Positions 35,734 to 46,853 are shown, counted from the first letter of the stretch. The stretch is 46,853 nucleotides of DNA from Hylemonella sp. (GCA_030680575.1 JAUXVI010000004.1:1-46853), one strand, 5' to 3'. A program made the numbers and translations. Notes: generated by a model from the letters alone, not told the origin.

Positions 35734-36969
35734 ATGCCATTTTCTTCCCTGGGCTTGTCCCCCGCCCTACTGCGCGCCGTCAACGCCCGGTCTTACACGA
35801 ACCCCACCGCCATCCAGAGCGCCGCCATTCCGGCTGTGCTGCAAGGGCGCGATGTGCTGGGCTCGGCCCAGACCGGCTCGGGCAAGACCGCCGCCTTTGC
35901 GCTGCCGCTGTTGCAGCAACTGGCGCAAGCCCCCCAGGACAGGCCGCGCCGCGTGCATACGCTGGTGCTGGTGCCCACGCGTGAACTGGCGGCCCAGGTC
36001 GGCGACGAGTTCCGCAGCCTGGCGCAGCACCTGGCCGACCCCGTCAAAGTGACGGTGGTGTTTGGCGGCGTCTCCATCAACCCGCAGATGATGGGCCTGC
36101 GCGGCGGCACCGATATCGTGGTGGCCACACCCGGCCGCCTGCTGGACCTGATCGACCACAACGCACTCTCGCTGGGCAACGTCAGCACGCTGGTGCTGGA
36201 TGAAGCCGACCGTCTGCTGGACCTGGGCTTTGCCGAGGAGCTGGCGCGCATCCTGGCGCTGCTGCCGACCCAGCGGCAGAACCTGTTTTTCTCGGCCACC
36301 TTCCCGCCCGAGGTACAGACGCTGGCGCAAACGCTGTTGCGTGAACCGGTACACATCGACGTGCTACCCGAAGCGCAAAACGAACCCGACATCGCGCAGC
36401 GCGCGATAGCCGTCGATACCGGCAAACGCACCCAGCTGCTACGCCATCTGATAACGCAGCACGGCTGGAGCCGGGTGCTGGTGTTCGTAGCCACCAAGCA
36501 TGCGGCCGAGATCGTGGCCGACAAGTTGCGCAAGGCTGGCATCGATGCCGAACCCTTCCACGGCGAGTTGAGCCAGGGCAAGCGGACCCAGGTGCTGACC
36601 GATTTCAAGGCCTCGCGCATCAGCGTGATGGTGGCCACCGACGTGGCCGCGCGCGGCATCGACATTGCGCAGTTGCCGGTGGTGGTGAACTACGACCTGC
36701 CGCGCTCGACCGCCGACTACACCCACCGCATCGGCCGCACCGGCCGTGCCGGCGAGAGTGGCCTGGCGGTGAGTTTTGTCAGCGCCGCCACCGAGGCGCA
36801 CTTCCGCCTGATCGAGAAGCGCCAGGGTCTCAAGCTGGCGCGTGAACAGCTGGCGGGTTTCGAGCCGGTGGACATCGCGCCGATAGACGCCGCCGGTACC
36901 GGCGGCGTCAAGGGCAAACGCCCGAGCAAGAAAGACAAACTGCGTGCCGCTGCGGCCCGCAAGCCATAA
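35734..36969 (+). CDS. rhlE: DEAD-box RNA helicase, RhlE type
   Basis: ATP-dependent RNA helicase acting in ribosome assembly or RNA decay. 411 residues. The Q motif (NPTAIQSAAIP), motif I AQTGSGKT, Ia PTRELA, Ib TPGRLLD, II DEAD, III SAT, then motif IV VFVATKHAAE, V ARGIDI and VI HRIGRTGRAGE are intact. The C-terminal tail is short and basic (KGKRPSKKDKLRAAAARK). The start gives a compact enzyme of typical RhlE length. TauE/SafE permease follows 14 bp later and may be in the same transcript. Confidence 0.93.
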   Translation: MPFSSLGLSPALLRAVNARSYTNPTAIQSAAIPAVLQGRDVLGSAQTGSGKTAAFALPLLQQLAQAPQDRPRRVHTLVLVPTRELAAQVGDEFRSLAQHLADPVKVTVVFGGVSINPQMMGLRGGTDIVVATPGRLLDLIDHNALSLGNVSTLVLDEADRLLDLGFAEELARILALLPTQRQNLFFSATFPPEVQTLAQTLLREPVHIDVLPEAQNEPDIAQRAIAVDTGKRTQLLRHLITQHGWSRVLVFVATKHAAEIVADKLRKAGIDAEPFHGELSQGKRTQVLTDFKASRISVMVATDVAARGIDIAQLPVVVNYDLPRSTADYTHRIGRTGRAGESGLAVSFVSAATEAHFRLIEKRQGLKLAREQLAGFEPVDIAPIDAAGTGGVKGKRPSKKDKLRAAAARKP

Positions 36970-36983
36970 GCACCAGCCCTTGA

Positions 36984-37721
36984 ATGCCTGATGTTCTGAC
37001 CCTGCTGGTGGCCGAACCCGTCATCACCGTCGCCTATGTGGTCTTCGGTCTGGTGGGTTTCGGCTCCACGCTGGTGAGCGCGCCGCTGCTGGCGCACCTG
37101 CTGCCGGTCTCCACCGTGGTGCCCACCTTGGCGCTGACAGACATGATTGCCTCCTGGTCCAACGGCTGGCGCCTGAGCCAGCATGTGGCGCGGCAGGAAT
37201 TGGTTCGGCTGGTGCCGGCGCTGTTTGCCGGCAGCGCCCTGGGAGCCTGGCTTCTGTTCACGCTGCCAGTCAAACTGCTGATGCCGCTGCTGGGTGCTTT
37301 CGTGGTGCTGTACGCACTCAACGGTCTGCGACCGAAAGCCGTGCCCTCGCCGATCTCGCCGCGCTGGGCCTGGTGGTACGGTAGCGTCGGTGGTGTGTTC
37401 AGCGCATTGTTTGGTGCCGGCGGCTGGGTCTACTCGGTCTACCTGTTGCGCCGGCTGGACGATCCACAGCAGATCCGCGCCACACAAACCGCGGTGCTGA
37501 TGTTCAGCTCGGTGGTGCGGGTGGCACTGTTCCTGCTGGCCGGTCGCCTGCTGGACACGCAGCTGCTGTGGCTGGTGCTGGCCCTGCTGCCGGCGGTGGG
37601 CCTGGGCCTCTTTATTGGCCACCACATCAGCCTGCGGCTGGACCGCCGGCGTTTCCTGTTGCTGCTGCACAGCGTGCTGCTGCTCACCGGCAGCAGCCTG
37701 CTGTTGCGCTCGTTGATTTAA
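36984..37721 (+). CDS. TauE/SafE-family membrane transporter
   Basis: 245 residues, almost all in seven to eight hydrophobic helices, with two related halves (GFGSTLVSAPLLAHLLPV and GVFSALFGAGGWVYSVYLL), as in the TauE/SafE (DUF81) sulfite/sulfonate exporter family. The substrate is unknown. The stop codon overlaps that of the convergent dioxygenase gene by 4 bp. Confidence 0.88.
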   Translation: MPDVLTLLVAEPVITVAYVVFGLVGFGSTLVSAPLLAHLLPVSTVVPTLALTDMIASWSNGWRLSQHVARQELVRLVPALFAGSALGAWLLFTLPVKLLMPLLGAFVVLYALNGLRPKAVPSPISPRWAWWYGSVGGVFSALFGAGGWVYSVYLLRRLDDPQQIRATQTAVLMFSSVVRVALFLLAGRLLDTQLLWLVLALLPAVGLGLFIGHHISLRLDRRRFLLLLHSVLLLTGSSLLLRSLI

Positions 37722-38638
37722 TCCCAGATTACCGAGCGCATCGAGATCGATGCGCCCTGAAATTTGGCATTGAAGAACTCCGGCGCTTCCCGGGCATCCG
37801 CGGCACCAGCGGCGTAGAGCAGCGGCAGAAAGTGGTCGTAGGTCGGGTGTGCCAGCTGCGCCACCTGGCCGAGCTGCTGGAAGTTCTGCAGCTCATCCAG
37901 CCGGCCCTGCGCAATCTGCTCGCCAATGGTACGGTCGAACTCGATCGCCCAGTCGTAAGCCTGGTCGTTCGACGCGCTGCGCTGCATGGTGCGCAGGTTG
38001 TGCACGATGTTGCCGCTGCCGACGATCAGCACACCGCGCTCGCGCAGGCTTTTGAGCTGCTGGCCCAGCGCATAGTGCTCGGCCGGCGGGCGGCCGTAGT
38101 CCATGCTGAGCTGGATGACCGGGATGTCGGCCTGGGGAAACATGGGCTTGAGCACCGCCCAACTGCCATGGTCGAAGCCCCACTCGTGTTCGTCCAGCCC
38201 CAGCGGGGTGTGGGTGTGGGGCTGCTGCAGGCTGGTGGCCAAAGCTTGCGCCACGGCTGGCGCACCCGGTGCCGGGTATTGCTGGTCGAACAGGGCTTGC
38301 GGGAAGCCGCCGAAGTCGTGGATGGTTTTGGGCTGGGCCATGCCGGTCAGCCACCAGCCGCGCGTGATCCAGTGCGCCGAGATGCACAGGATGAGCTGCG
38401 GTTGGGGCCATTTTTTGCCGAACTCGCGCCCCAGGGCCTCCCATTGCGGGCGGAATTCGTTGTCCTCGATCACGTTCAGCGGGCTGCCGTGGCCGACAAA
38501 CAGCACCGGCATGCGCGGGCTGGGCTGGAGATTCTGGAGCTGGGAGAGGCTAGCAGCCCCGGCAAAGGCGGTCATCTGGGTTCCGATCAAGGTGCTGGCG
38601 CTGCCGCTCAGGGCGGCCATGAATGTGCGGCGATGCAT
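37718..38638 (-). CDS. LigB/YgiD-type extradiol dioxygenase with a Tat-like signal
   Basis: 306 residues of the DODA-type class III ring-opening dioxygenase family (YgiD). Metal-site segments LFVGHGSPLN, CISAHWITRG and GSGNIVHNLR are intact. Ahead of the usual start there is an extension MHRRTFMAALSGSASTLIG with a twin-arginine-like HRRTFM followed by a hydrophobic stretch ending AFAGA, so export by Tat is possible. In vitro YgiD opens L-DOPA and similar catechols; the natural substrate here is unknown. It overlaps the TauE gene's stop by 4 bp, end to end. Confidence 0.87.
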   Translation of the reverse strand: MHRRTFMAALSGSASTLIGTQMTAFAGAASLSQLQNLQPSPRMPVLFVGHGSPLNVIEDNEFRPQWEALGREFGKKWPQPQLILCISAHWITRGWWLTGMAQPKTIHDFGGFPQALFDQQYPAPGAPAVAQALATSLQQPHTHTPLGLDEHEWGFDHGSWAVLKPMFPQADIPVIQLSMDYGRPPAEHYALGQQLKSLRERGVLIVGSGNIVHNLRTMQRSASNDQAYDWAIEFDRTIGEQIAQGRLDELQNFQQLGQVAQLAHPTYDHFLPLLYAAGAADAREAPEFFNAKFQGASISMRSVIWD

Positions 38639-38764
38639 GTATTTTGACCTTCTTCCCCAGAAGGAGTGGGCACCGGACCCTGAAGTTCTGCACTGGCTAA
38701 GGGTTTTTCTGGGGGCTAAACATCCGTGAAATTACGCAAGCGGACTTCGGCTTCTACTGATATA

Positions 38765-38778
38765 TTGCACTGCAGCAA
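38765..38778. promoter_or_regulatory. TTGCACTGCAGCAA motif before phaZ, possible PhaR site
   Basis: Imperfect palindrome centred on CTGCAG with TTG/CAA ends, 23 bp before the phaZ start. TGC/GCA-rich inverted motifs are bound by PhaR, the PHB-responsive repressor, in other bacteria. The match is from memory and the assignment is inference. Confidence 0.45.
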
Positions 38779-38801
38779 ATCCTTTTGGAAGCGAGTCCGC
38801 C

Positions 38802-40157
38802 ATGCTTTACCAGCTCTATGAATCCCAGCGCACGCTGATGGAGCCTTTTTCCGATCTGGCGCAAACCGCGGCCAAGGCCTTCAACAACCCCTTACTGCCT
38901 TTGGGGCACCTGCCCTTTGCGCAGCGAATTGCGGCCGGCTACGGCCTGATGCACCGCTTGGGCAAGGACTACGAAAAGCCCGAGTTCGACATCCGTACCG
39001 TCGGCGTGGACGGTGTCAACGTCGCGATCCACGAACGTGTGGAAATGAGCAAGCCGTTCTGCGAACTGCGCCGTTTCAAGCGTTTTACGGATGATCCGGC
39101 CACCCTGACCAAGCTCAAGGGCCAGCCGGTGGTGCTGATCGTGGCGCCGCTGTCGGGCCACTACGCCACGCTGCTGCGCGACACGGTGCGCACCATGCTG
39201 AGAGACCACAAGGTCTACATCACCGACTGGAAGAATGCGCGCCTGGTGCCGCTGTCCGAGGGCGAGTTCCACTTGGACGACTACGTCAACTACGTGCAGG
39301 AGTTCATCCGCTACTTGCAAAAAACCTATGGCAACTGCCATGTGATGAGCGTGTGCCAGCCCACGGTGCCGGTGCTGGCTGCCGTCTCGCTGATGGCCAG
39401 CCGCGGCGAGAAGACGCCGCTGACCATGACCATGATGGGCGGACCGATCGACGCGCGCAAGTCGCCCACCGCAGTCAACAACCTGGCCATGAACAAGAGC
39501 CACAGCTGGTTCGAACACAACGTGATCTACCGCGTGCCGAGCAACTTCCCCGGTGCCGGCCGGCGCGTCTACCCCGGCTTCATGCAGCATGCCGGCTTTG
39601 TGGCCATGAACCCGGACCACCACGCCAAGAGTCACTACGACTACTTCCAGCACCTGATCAAGGGGGACGATGCCAGCGCCGAAGCGCACCGCCAGTTCTA
39701 CGACGAGTACAACGCCGTGCTCGACATGGACGCCGACTACTACCTGGAAACCATCAAGACCGTGTTCCAGGACTTCAGCCTGGTGCAAGGCACCTGGGAC
39801 GTGAAGAACGAACACGGCGAGCTGGAGCGCGTGAAGCCGCAGGACATCAAGACCACGGCCCTGCTGTCGGTCGAAGGCGAGCTGGACGACATCTCCGGCT
39901 CGGGCCAGACCGAGGCGGTGCACACCATCTGCCAAGGGGTGCCCAAGGCACGCCAGCGGCACCTGGAGGCCAAAGGGGCCGGCCACTACGGCATCTTCTC
40001 GGGCCGACGCTGGCGCGAGATCGTCTACCCGGCGGTGAAGGCCTTCATCCTGGAACACAACAAACCGCTCGCGGCGCCGGTTGCTGCCGGGAAAGCCGGT
40101 GCCACAAAACCGGTGGCGCGCAAGGCCACATCCCGAACTGCCGCCAAAGCGGCGTGA
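38802..40157 (+). CDS. phaZ: intracellular poly(3-hydroxybutyrate) depolymerase
   Basis: Cytosolic enzyme on PHB granules that mobilises stored polymer. The 451 residues include the PhaZ1/DepA-type alpha/beta hydrolase with a cysteine nucleophile, C185, in [12 protein letters not shown], in place of the lipase-box serine. The acid (EGELDDISG) and histidine ([10 protein letters not shown]) follow at spacings like Ralstonia PhaZ1 (Cys183, Asp355, His388). No signal peptide. The C-terminal 30 residues are an Ala/Lys-rich tail. The presence of this gene implies the organism stores PHB. The RnfB-like gene follows 23 bp later. Confidence 0.94.
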   Translation: MLYQLYESQRTLMEPFSDLAQTAAKAFNNPLLPLGHLPFAQRIAAGYGLMHRLGKDYEKPEFDIRTVGVDGVNVAIHERVEMSKPFCELRRFKRFTDDPATLTKLKGQPVVLIVAPLSGHYATLLRDTVRTMLRDHKVYITDWKNARLVPLSEGEFHLDDYVNYVQEFIRYLQKTYGNCHVMSVCQPTVPVLAAVSLMASRGEKTPLTMTMMGGPIDARKSPTAVNNLAMNKSHSWFEHNVIYRVPSNFPGAGRRVYPGFMQHAGFVAMNPDHHAKSHYDYFQHLIKGDDASAEAHRQFYDEYNAVLDMDADYYLETIKTVFQDFSLVQGTWDVKNEHGELERVKPQDIKTTALLSVEGELDDISGSGQTEAVHTICQGVPKARQRHLEAKGAGHYGIFSGRRWREIVYPAVKAFILEHNKPLAAPVAAGKAGATKPVARKATSRTAAKAA

Positions 40158-40180
40158 GGATCGGCCGGATAATCGGCCCC

Positions 40181-40840
40181 ATGCCTGCGACTGCCGACCA
40201 GATTCTCGACGCCCTGCCCCAGACCCAGTGCACGCGCTGCGGTTACCCGGACTGCGCCGGCTACGCGCAGGCCATCGCGGCCGGCGAGGCACCCATCAAC
40301 CAGTGCCCGCCCGGCGGTGCCGAGGGCATTGCCCGGCTGGCACGGCTCACGGGCCAGCCCGAAGCACCGCTGAACCCCGCCTTCGGCCTGGAGGGTCCGC
40401 TCACCGTGGCGGTGATCGACGAAGACTGGTGCATCGGCTGTACGCTGTGCATCAAGGCCTGCCCGACCGATGCCATCCTGGGCAGCAACAAGCTGATGCA
40501 CACCGTGATCGAACCGCACTGCACCGGCTGCGAGCTGTGCATACCGGTCTGCCCGGTGGACTGCATTCGGCTGGAAAACGTCAGCGGCGAGCGCACCGGC
40601 TGGGCTGCCTGGTCAGCGACGCAGGCCGCCACTGCACGCAAGCGCTATGAATTTCATAGCTTCTGGCGCAAGCGGGACAAGGCCGAACACGATAAAAATC
40701 TTGAAGAAAAAGCGAAGATGAAGCTGGCCGATCTGGGCCAGCACTCGCTGCACACCGACCCGGCGGTGCTGGACAAGAAGCGCGCCGTGATCGAGGCGGC
40801 GCTGGCGCGCGCCCGGGCGCGGCGCGAAGGCGGCGCCTGA
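40181..40840 (+). CDS. rsxB: soluble RnfB-like ferredoxin (RsxB)
   Basis: 219 residues. The N-terminal Fe-S domain has the [13 protein letters not shown]...CPPGG cluster motif of RnfB, followed by two [4Fe-4S] modules [12 protein letters not shown] and [12 protein letters not shown]. Unlike RnfB of a complete Rnf complex, it lacks the N-terminal membrane helix, and no other rnf gene is nearby. It is likely a cytosolic electron carrier. A copy of the 17-nt palindrome lies in the coding region (40644-40660), just after the ferredoxin domain, where the protein becomes a charged helical tail ([18 protein letters not shown]). Confidence 0.88.
   Translation: MPATADQILDALPQTQCTRCGYPDCAGYAQAIAAGEAPINQCPPGGAEGIARLARLTGQPEAPLNPAFGLEGPLTVAVIDEDWCIGCTLCIKACPTDAILGSNKLMHTVIEPHCTGCELCIPVCPVDCIRLENVSGERTGWAAWSATQAATARKRYEFHSFWRKRDKAEHDKNLEEKAKMKLADLGQHSLHTDPAVLDKKRAVIEAALARARARREGGA
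40644..40660. repeat. dispersed 17-nt palindrome, copy inside rsxB
   Basis: GCTATGAATTTCATAGC is a perfect palindromic-arm copy and full match to the consensus; GGCGC follows 5 nt later. It is read in frame as RYEFHSF at the junction of the ferredoxin domain and the charged tail. Confidence 0.85.
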
Positions 40841-40867
40841 GGTCGCCCGATTACCCGATACAGCGCC

Positions 40868-42355
40868 TTAACTCGCCACCAGGTTCTTGTAGACGCCGCA
40901 GCCGATGAACACGTCATCGACCTGCATCACATACGACATCTTGGTCTGCACGGCGCCGGTGGCCGGGTTGGTGATGTCGTACTCCACCCAGCCCGGCTCG
41001 TGGCTGGCCTGAGACACGATCGCATTGAGCAGACCCTGGCCGTCGATGCCCGGAATGTCCTGCACCCGCGTGCCGACCTTGGCCGGGTTGCCGCCGAAGG
41101 CGACATAAGCACCGTTGCGGTCGAGCGCGAAGATGTACATGTCACGGTCATGGAAACCCTGCTGCGAATCGGTCAAACCGCGCAGGAAACTGTCACGCCC
41201 GGTCTGCTGACGGAACTGGATGGCACGCTGCACCAGGGCCAGCGCTTCGTCGGCCGTGCCCTGCTGCAGGCGGAAGGCGGCAACCGCCTGCGCCAGCGTG
41301 GAGGCCCGGCTCTCCAGGTTGACGGCCTGCGTCACGGCCCGCTCCACCATCTGCGCGTTGCGCTGCGTGATCTCGTCGAGCTGACGCACCGCCTGCGTGA
41401 TCTCGGTGAGCGAGGAGCTTTGCTCGGCACTGGAGGTGGAGATCTGGGACATGTTGTCCGCCACACCGCGGATGCCGGACACGATGTCGGCAATGTGGGT
41501 GCCGGCGGTGCGGATCTGGCCCACACTGGTGGTGACCTGTTCGCTGGAGGCACCAATCAGCAGTCGGATTTCCTTGGCCGACTCGGCCGAGCGCTGCGCC
41601 AGTGAGCGCACCTCGCTGGCGACCACGGCAAAACCGCGACCGGCCTCACCGGCGCGCGCCGCTTCCACCGCGGCGTTGAGCGCCAGGATGTTGGTCTGGA
41701 AGGCCAGGCCGTCGATGACGCCGATGATCTCGTTCATGCGCTGCGCCGTGCCCTGCACCGCCTCCACCGACTTCACGGCCTCGGCCATGGCCTGGGCACC
41801 GCGGTCGGCCACATCGCGCACGCGCGCTGCCTGGCTATTGGCCTCCTGTGTCGTCTGGGCGTTGTCCTGCACGGTGCTGGAGAGTTCCTCCACACTGGCT
41901 GCCGTCTGCTCTAGGTTGGCCGCCTGCTGTTCGGTGCGGTCGGAGAGTTCACGGTTGCCGGTCGCCAGACTCTGGCCGGCGTTGGCCACCAGCGCCGAGT
42001 TGCTGCGGATGCTGGCCACCATGGCCGACAGGCTGCCGACCATGGCTTTCATGGACAGGCCGATCTTGGCGACCTCATCGCTGCCACGAACCTGCACCTG
42101 GTCGCGCAGATCGCCGGCGGTGGTCTTGTCCATCAACTGCATGACCTGCCGCAGATCGGACATGAAACTGACCTGAAAGGCCATCATCAGGTACAGCAGG
42201 ATCAACAAGCCCGCAATGCCCGCCTCCACCCCGATGAAATATTCGGCCGCGACGGTCGCCACCATCAAAACCATCAGCAGTGTCAGCTTGGCTGACATCT
42301 GCAACCGGCGCATCAACCACGCGCCGGGCCCAAACAGACGCTTGAAAAAGCTCAT
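40868..42355 (-). CDS. methyl-accepting chemotaxis protein with C-terminal Cache domain
   Basis: 495 residues. Two membrane helices at about 22-41 and 46-65 leave almost no periplasmic loop. A HAMP-like segment follows at about 65-115, then the signalling coiled coil with the conserved hairpin tip ([22 protein letters not shown]). After it, residues about 375-495 form a Cache-type sensor ([34 protein letters not shown]), which must be cytoplasmic. This order is the reverse of the usual chemoreceptor layout. The ligand is unknown. It is a lone receptor with no che genes around. Confidence 0.93.
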   Translation of the reverse strand: MSFFKRLFGPGAWLMRRLQMSAKLTLLMVLMVATVAAEYFIGVEAGIAGLLILLYLMMAFQVSFMSDLRQVMQLMDKTTAGDLRDQVQVRGSDEVAKIGLSMKAMVGSLSAMVASIRSNSALVANAGQSLATGNRELSDRTEQQAANLEQTAASVEELSSTVQDNAQTTQEANSQAARVRDVADRGAQAMAEAVKSVEAVQGTAQRMNEIIGVIDGLAFQTNILALNAAVEAARAGEAGRGFAVVASEVRSLAQRSAESAKEIRLLIGASSEQVTTSVGQIRTAGTHIADIVSGIRGVADNMSQISTSSAEQSSSLTEITQAVRQLDEITQRNAQMVERAVTQAVNLESRASTLAQAVAAFRLQQGTADEALALVQRAIQFRQQTGRDSFLRGLTDSQQGFHDRDMYIFALDRNGAYVAFGGNPAKVGTRVQDIPGIDGQGLLNAIVSQASHEPGWVEYDITNPATGAVQTKMSYVMQVDDVFIGCGVYKNLVAS

Positions 42356-42564
42356 GGATTTGTCTCTCTCTTATGCTTGTAGTCACATATCCTGCCTCAA
42401 GCGCGAACGCAGAAACACAGGGTATGTCCCATTTTTCTGCAGTATAGGGTTGCGGGCCTGTTTGAATCTAGTAGTTGAGCCAGAACTAAGCCCGTAAGTC
42501 CATCGTCAGTGTTCGTCCGAATTCACGGACACCACCTAAGCAAGATTCAGCATAAGGAATGTCG

Positions 42565-42622
42565 AGGCCGGGACCCTGGAACAGGGTTAACCCGGCCTGA
42601 CAGAGCAAGAGAGGGTCAGGCC
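42565..42622. other. two overlapping stem-loops at the epimerase 3' end
   Basis: AGGCCGGG plus ACCCT (42565-42577) pairs with AGGGT (42583-42587) and CCCGGCCT (42591-42598). GGCCTGAC (42594-42601) also pairs with GTCAGGCC (42615-42622), which contains the stop codon of the epimerase. The two stems share GGCCT and exclude each other. No T tract is seen, so it is at best a weak terminator. The rest of 42356-42615 holds no gene. Confidence 0.5.
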
Positions 42623-43088
42623 GCCAGGGCGCTGAAAGCGCTCACCACCTCGGGCGGCGCCTGGACCAGTTCGATCAGCACGCCCTCGCCGGCGATCGGA
42701 AACTCCTCGCTGGCCTTGGGATGCAAAAAGCAGATGTCAAAACCAGCCGCACCCTTGCGGATGCCGCCAGGCGCAAAACGCACACCCCGGGCCGTGAGCC
42801 ATTCGACCGCGCGGGGCAGGTCGTCAATCCACAAGCCGACATGGTTGAGCGGTGTGGTGTGCACCGCCGGTTTTTTCTCGGGGTCGAGCGGCTGCATCAG
42901 GTCGACCTCAACCTTGAACGGGCCGCGGCCCATGGCGCAGATGTCTTCGTCCACGTTCTCGCGCTCGCTCTTGAAGGTGCCGGTGACTTCCAACCCGAGC
43001 ATGTCGACCCAGAGTTTTTGCAGACGGGTCTTGTCCGGCCCGCCGATGGCGATCTGCTGGATGCCCAGCACCTTGAAAGGACGGCTCA

Positions 43089-43089
<1 letters not shown>
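42616..43089 (-). CDS. VOC-family protein, probable methylmalonyl-CoA epimerase
   Basis: 157 residues with two vicinal-oxygen-chelate repeats. By family and context it would interconvert (2S)- and (2R)-methylmalonyl-CoA after propionyl-CoA carboxylase. Against the Propionibacterium epimerase as I remember it, the third and fourth metal ligands are kept (His in PLNHVGL, Glu in GVLIELVQ), but the first (His) is Gln in IQQIAI and the second (Gln) is Asp in VEVDLM. So another VOC reaction remains possible. The start overlaps the pccA stop (TAATG), so translation is coupled. Confidence 0.8.
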
Positions 43090-45137
<2,048 letters not shown>

Positions 45138-45149
45138 GGTTCAGTTCCT

Positions 45150-45305
45150 TCATTCAGCGAAATAGCATGTAGACGCCCGCTGCGCGGGCTGCGGCAGGCG
45201 ATTTGGCTCCGACATCACGTCGGCTCCGCCGACATGAGTCTGCGCCGCAACAGCCACGGCGTGGCCGTTGTCACCACGGTTGGCAATCAGGATTTTCTTG
45301 AACAT
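45150..45305 (-). pseudogene. 51-codon ORF duplicating the start of pccA
   Basis: The ATG at 45305, with AGGAAAG 5 nt upstream, encodes MFKKILIANRGDNGHAVAV and runs to a TGA at 45150, 12 nt before the pccA ATG. The first 11 residues are identical to PccA and the DNA is about 85% the same over 35 bp; then the similarity stops. It is most simply a partial duplication scar of pccA. It could also be translated as a leader peptide coupled to pccA. Confidence 0.6.
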
Positions 45306-45324
45306 GATGCTTTCCTGTTCTCTC

Positions 45325-45615
45325 TCAATGTTGTTGGGCCAGCAGCGCCTTGCGCCGGGCCGTGAAGTTCCACCACGGCTGGCTGGGCCCGCCGTTCATA
45401 AAGTCGTGCGCGGCCAGAAACACATCCAGCACGCAAGGGTCATGGCGTTGCCCCATGGGGCCGCGCAGTTGCTCGTAGGTTTCCAGCGGGTCCATCTCAC
45501 GCACTTGCTGCGGCGTTGCAATGCCAAGACCGCGCAAATCAGCAGCCATCGATTTCCCGATGTTCGGGATATCGGTCAGCACACGGGCTTGTTCGGCGTG
45601 GGTCGCTTTGGGCAT
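45325..45615 (-). CDS. helix-hairpin-helix protein, Cdd1-like
   Basis: 96 residues. The N-terminal half is a helix-hairpin-helix (VLTDIPNIGKSMAADLRGLGI) typical of non-specific DNA-binding or the small Cdd1/pathogenicity-locus family (PF11731, from memory). The second half has RHDPCVLDVFLAAHDF and PWWNFTARRK. It is soluble. It sits between pccB and pccA with gaps of 22 bp and about 185 bp, so it is probably co-transcribed with carboxylase genes. Its role there is unknown. Confidence 0.82.
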   Translation of the reverse strand: MPKATHAEQARVLTDIPNIGKSMAADLRGLGIATPQQVREMDPLETYEQLRGPMGQRHDPCVLDVFLAAHDFMNGGPSQPWWNFTARRKALLAQQH

Positions 45616-45637
45616 GACAGGACTCGTGTGGACGGAA

Positions 45638-46853
45638 TCAGAGCGGGATGTTGCCGTGCTTGCGCCACGGGTTGTCCAGCTTCTTGTCCTTCAGCATCAC
45701 CAGCGAGCGGCAGATGCGCTTGCGGGTTTCGTGCGGCAGGATCACGTCGTCGATGAAGCCGCGCGCGCCGGCCACAAACGGGTTGGCGAAGCGCGCCTTG
45801 TACTCGGCTTCCTTGGCAGCCAGCTTGGCCGGGTCGCCCTTGTCTTCGCGGAAGATGATCTCCACCGCACCCTTGGCGCCCATCACGGCGATCTCGGCAT
45901 TGGGCCAGGCGAAGTTGACGTCGCCACGCAGGTGCTTGGAGGCCATCACGTCGTAGGCGCCGCCGTAGGCCTTGCGCGTGATGACGGTGATTTTCGGCAC
46001 GGTGCACTCGGCATAGGCGTAGAGCAGTTTGGCGCCGTGTTTGATGATGCCGCCGTATTCCTGGCTGGTGCCGGGCATGAAGCCGGGCACATCGACAAAG
46101 GTCACCACCGGGATGTTGAAGGCGTCGCAGAAGCGCACAAAACGCGCCGCCTTGATCGAGCTCTTGATGTCCAGGCAACCGGCCAGCACCAGCGGCTGGT
46201 TGGCCACGATGCCCACGGTCTGGCCGTCCATGCGGGCAAAGCCGATCAGAATGTTCTTGGCGTACTCGGGCTGGATCTCGAAGAAGTCGCCATCGTCGAC
46301 CGTCTTCAAGATCAATTCCTTCATGTCGTAGGGCTTGTTGGGGTTGTCCGGCACGAGCGTGTCCAAGCTCAGCTCCATGCGGTCGCTCGGGTCGCCGCTC
46401 TTGCGTACCGGCGCCTTCTCGCGGTTGTTGAGCGGCAGGTAGTTGTAGAGGCGGCGCAGCATCAGCAGCGCCTCCACATCGTTCTCGAACGCCAGATCGG
46501 CCACGCCACTCTTGGTGGTGTGGGTGATGGCGCCGCCCCGTTCTTCGGCAGTCACCTCTTCGTGCGTCACGGTCTTCACCACCTCGGGGCCGGTGACGAA
46601 CATGTAGGCCGAATCCTTCACCATGAAAATGAAGTCGGTCATGGCGGGGGAATACACCGCGCCGCCGGCCGACGGGCCCATGATCATGCTGATCTGCGGC
46701 ACCACACCGCTGGCCATCACGTTGCGCTGGAACACGTCGGCATAACCGCCCAGCGATGCCACGCCTTCCTGAATGCGCGCACCGCCCGAGTCGTTCAGGC
46801 CGATCACCGGCGCACCGACCTTCATGGCCTGGTCCATGATCTTGCAGATCTTC
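45638..46853 (-). CDS. pccB: propionyl-CoA carboxylase beta subunit (carboxyltransferase), 5' end outside window
   Basis: Transfers the carboxyl group from biotin to propionyl-CoA, giving (2S)-methylmalonyl-CoA. The visible C-terminal 405 residues start [19 protein letters not shown] and include GGARIQEGV, the [13 protein letters not shown] oxyanion region, and the second crotonase half with [23 protein letters not shown] and [10 protein letters not shown]. The usual length is about 510, so about 105 residues lie beyond the right edge. The frame is open to the last base. It is the first visible gene of the pcc operon. Confidence 0.96.
   Translation of the reverse strand, partial: KICKIMDQAMKVGAPVIGLNDSGGARIQEGVASLGGYADVFQRNVMASGVVPQISMIMGPSAGGAVYSPAMTDFIFMVKDSAYMFVTGPEVVKTVTHEEVTAEERGGAITHTTKSGVADLAFENDVEALLMLRRLYNYLPLNNREKAPVRKSGDPSDRMELSLDTLVPDNPNKPYDMKELILKTVDDGDFFEIQPEYAKNILIGFARMDGQTVGIVANQPLVLAGCLDIKSSIKAARFVRFCDAFNIPVVTFVDVPGFMPGTSQEYGGIIKHGAKLLYAYAECTVPKITVITRKAYGGAYDVMASKHLRGDVNFAWPNAEIAVMGAKGAVEIIFREDKGDPAKLAAKEAEYKARFANPFVAGARGFIDDVILPHETRKRICRSLVMLKDKKLDNPWRKHGNIPL

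Noticed and set aside
39353..40180. N-terminal extension of the RnfB-like protein into phaZ
   Set aside because: It is the shadow of phaZ in another frame; the RnfB motif begins right after the ATG at 40181.

Overview
The window is high-GC DNA from a betaproteobacterium, most likely Burkholderiales, family Comamonadaceae. The reasons are the aceE-aceF-lpdA operon with a lipoyl domain on both E2 and E3, the iscRSUA-hscBA-fdx operon, an intracellular PhaZ depolymerase, a soluble stand-alone RnfB-like ferredoxin, a DUF6172-type protein, and small palindromic repeats of a kind I remember from Comamonadaceae. No plasmid, phage or CRISPR signature was seen.

Layout. (1) 1-7267, minus strand: a two-partner secretion locus, tpsB followed by a very large beta-helix exoprotein gene tpsA. 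The 3' end of tpsA is cut by an IS3-type insertion sequence that runs off the left edge. (2) 7443-13452, minus: the pyruvate dehydrogenase operon aceE-aceF-lpdA with a good terminator. (3) 13629-19864, plus: a membrane PAS sensor kinase and a FixJ/LuxR-type response regulator, divergent from aceE, then folD and oligopeptidase A. (4) 19879-24769: a secreted DUF4124-glutaredoxin protein, rpiA, pyrD, an unrecognised secreted protein on lower-GC DNA bracketed by two palindromic repeats, an L-2-hydroxyglutarate dehydrogenase-like flavoprotein, and tRNA-Val(CAC). (5) 24845-31264, minus: dnaQ and the complete ISC iron-sulfur operon with an IscR-type operator upstream. (6) 31344-38638: uvrB, an aromatic/aspartate aminotransferase, two small uncharacterised proteins, an RhlE-type helicase, a TauE/SafE permease and a LigB/YgiD-type dioxygenase. 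(7) 38802-42355: PHB depolymerase, an RnfB-like ferredoxin and a chemoreceptor with its Cache domain at the C-terminus. (8) 42616-46853, minus: a propionyl-CoA carboxylase operon, pccB - small HhH protein - pccA - VOC epimerase. pccB runs off the right edge.

The genes are mainly central carbon metabolism (pyruvate to acetyl-CoA, propionyl-CoA to methylmalonyl-CoA, PHB mobilisation, pentose phosphate, one-carbon and pyrimidine synthesis) plus Fe-S cluster assembly. The kinase/regulator pair facing aceE is a candidate controller of the PDH operon.

The least explained signal is a dispersed 17-nt palindrome, GCTAYNNNTTTNRTAGC, often followed 4-6 nt later by a GC-rich block. I found seven good copies, one degenerate copy and one half copy. 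They lie between genes, at gene ends (one supplies a stop codon, one sits directly before a terminator) and inside reading frames of conserved enzymes. A second oddity is a duplicated and inverted pccA start region that makes a 51-codon ORF just upstream of pccA.
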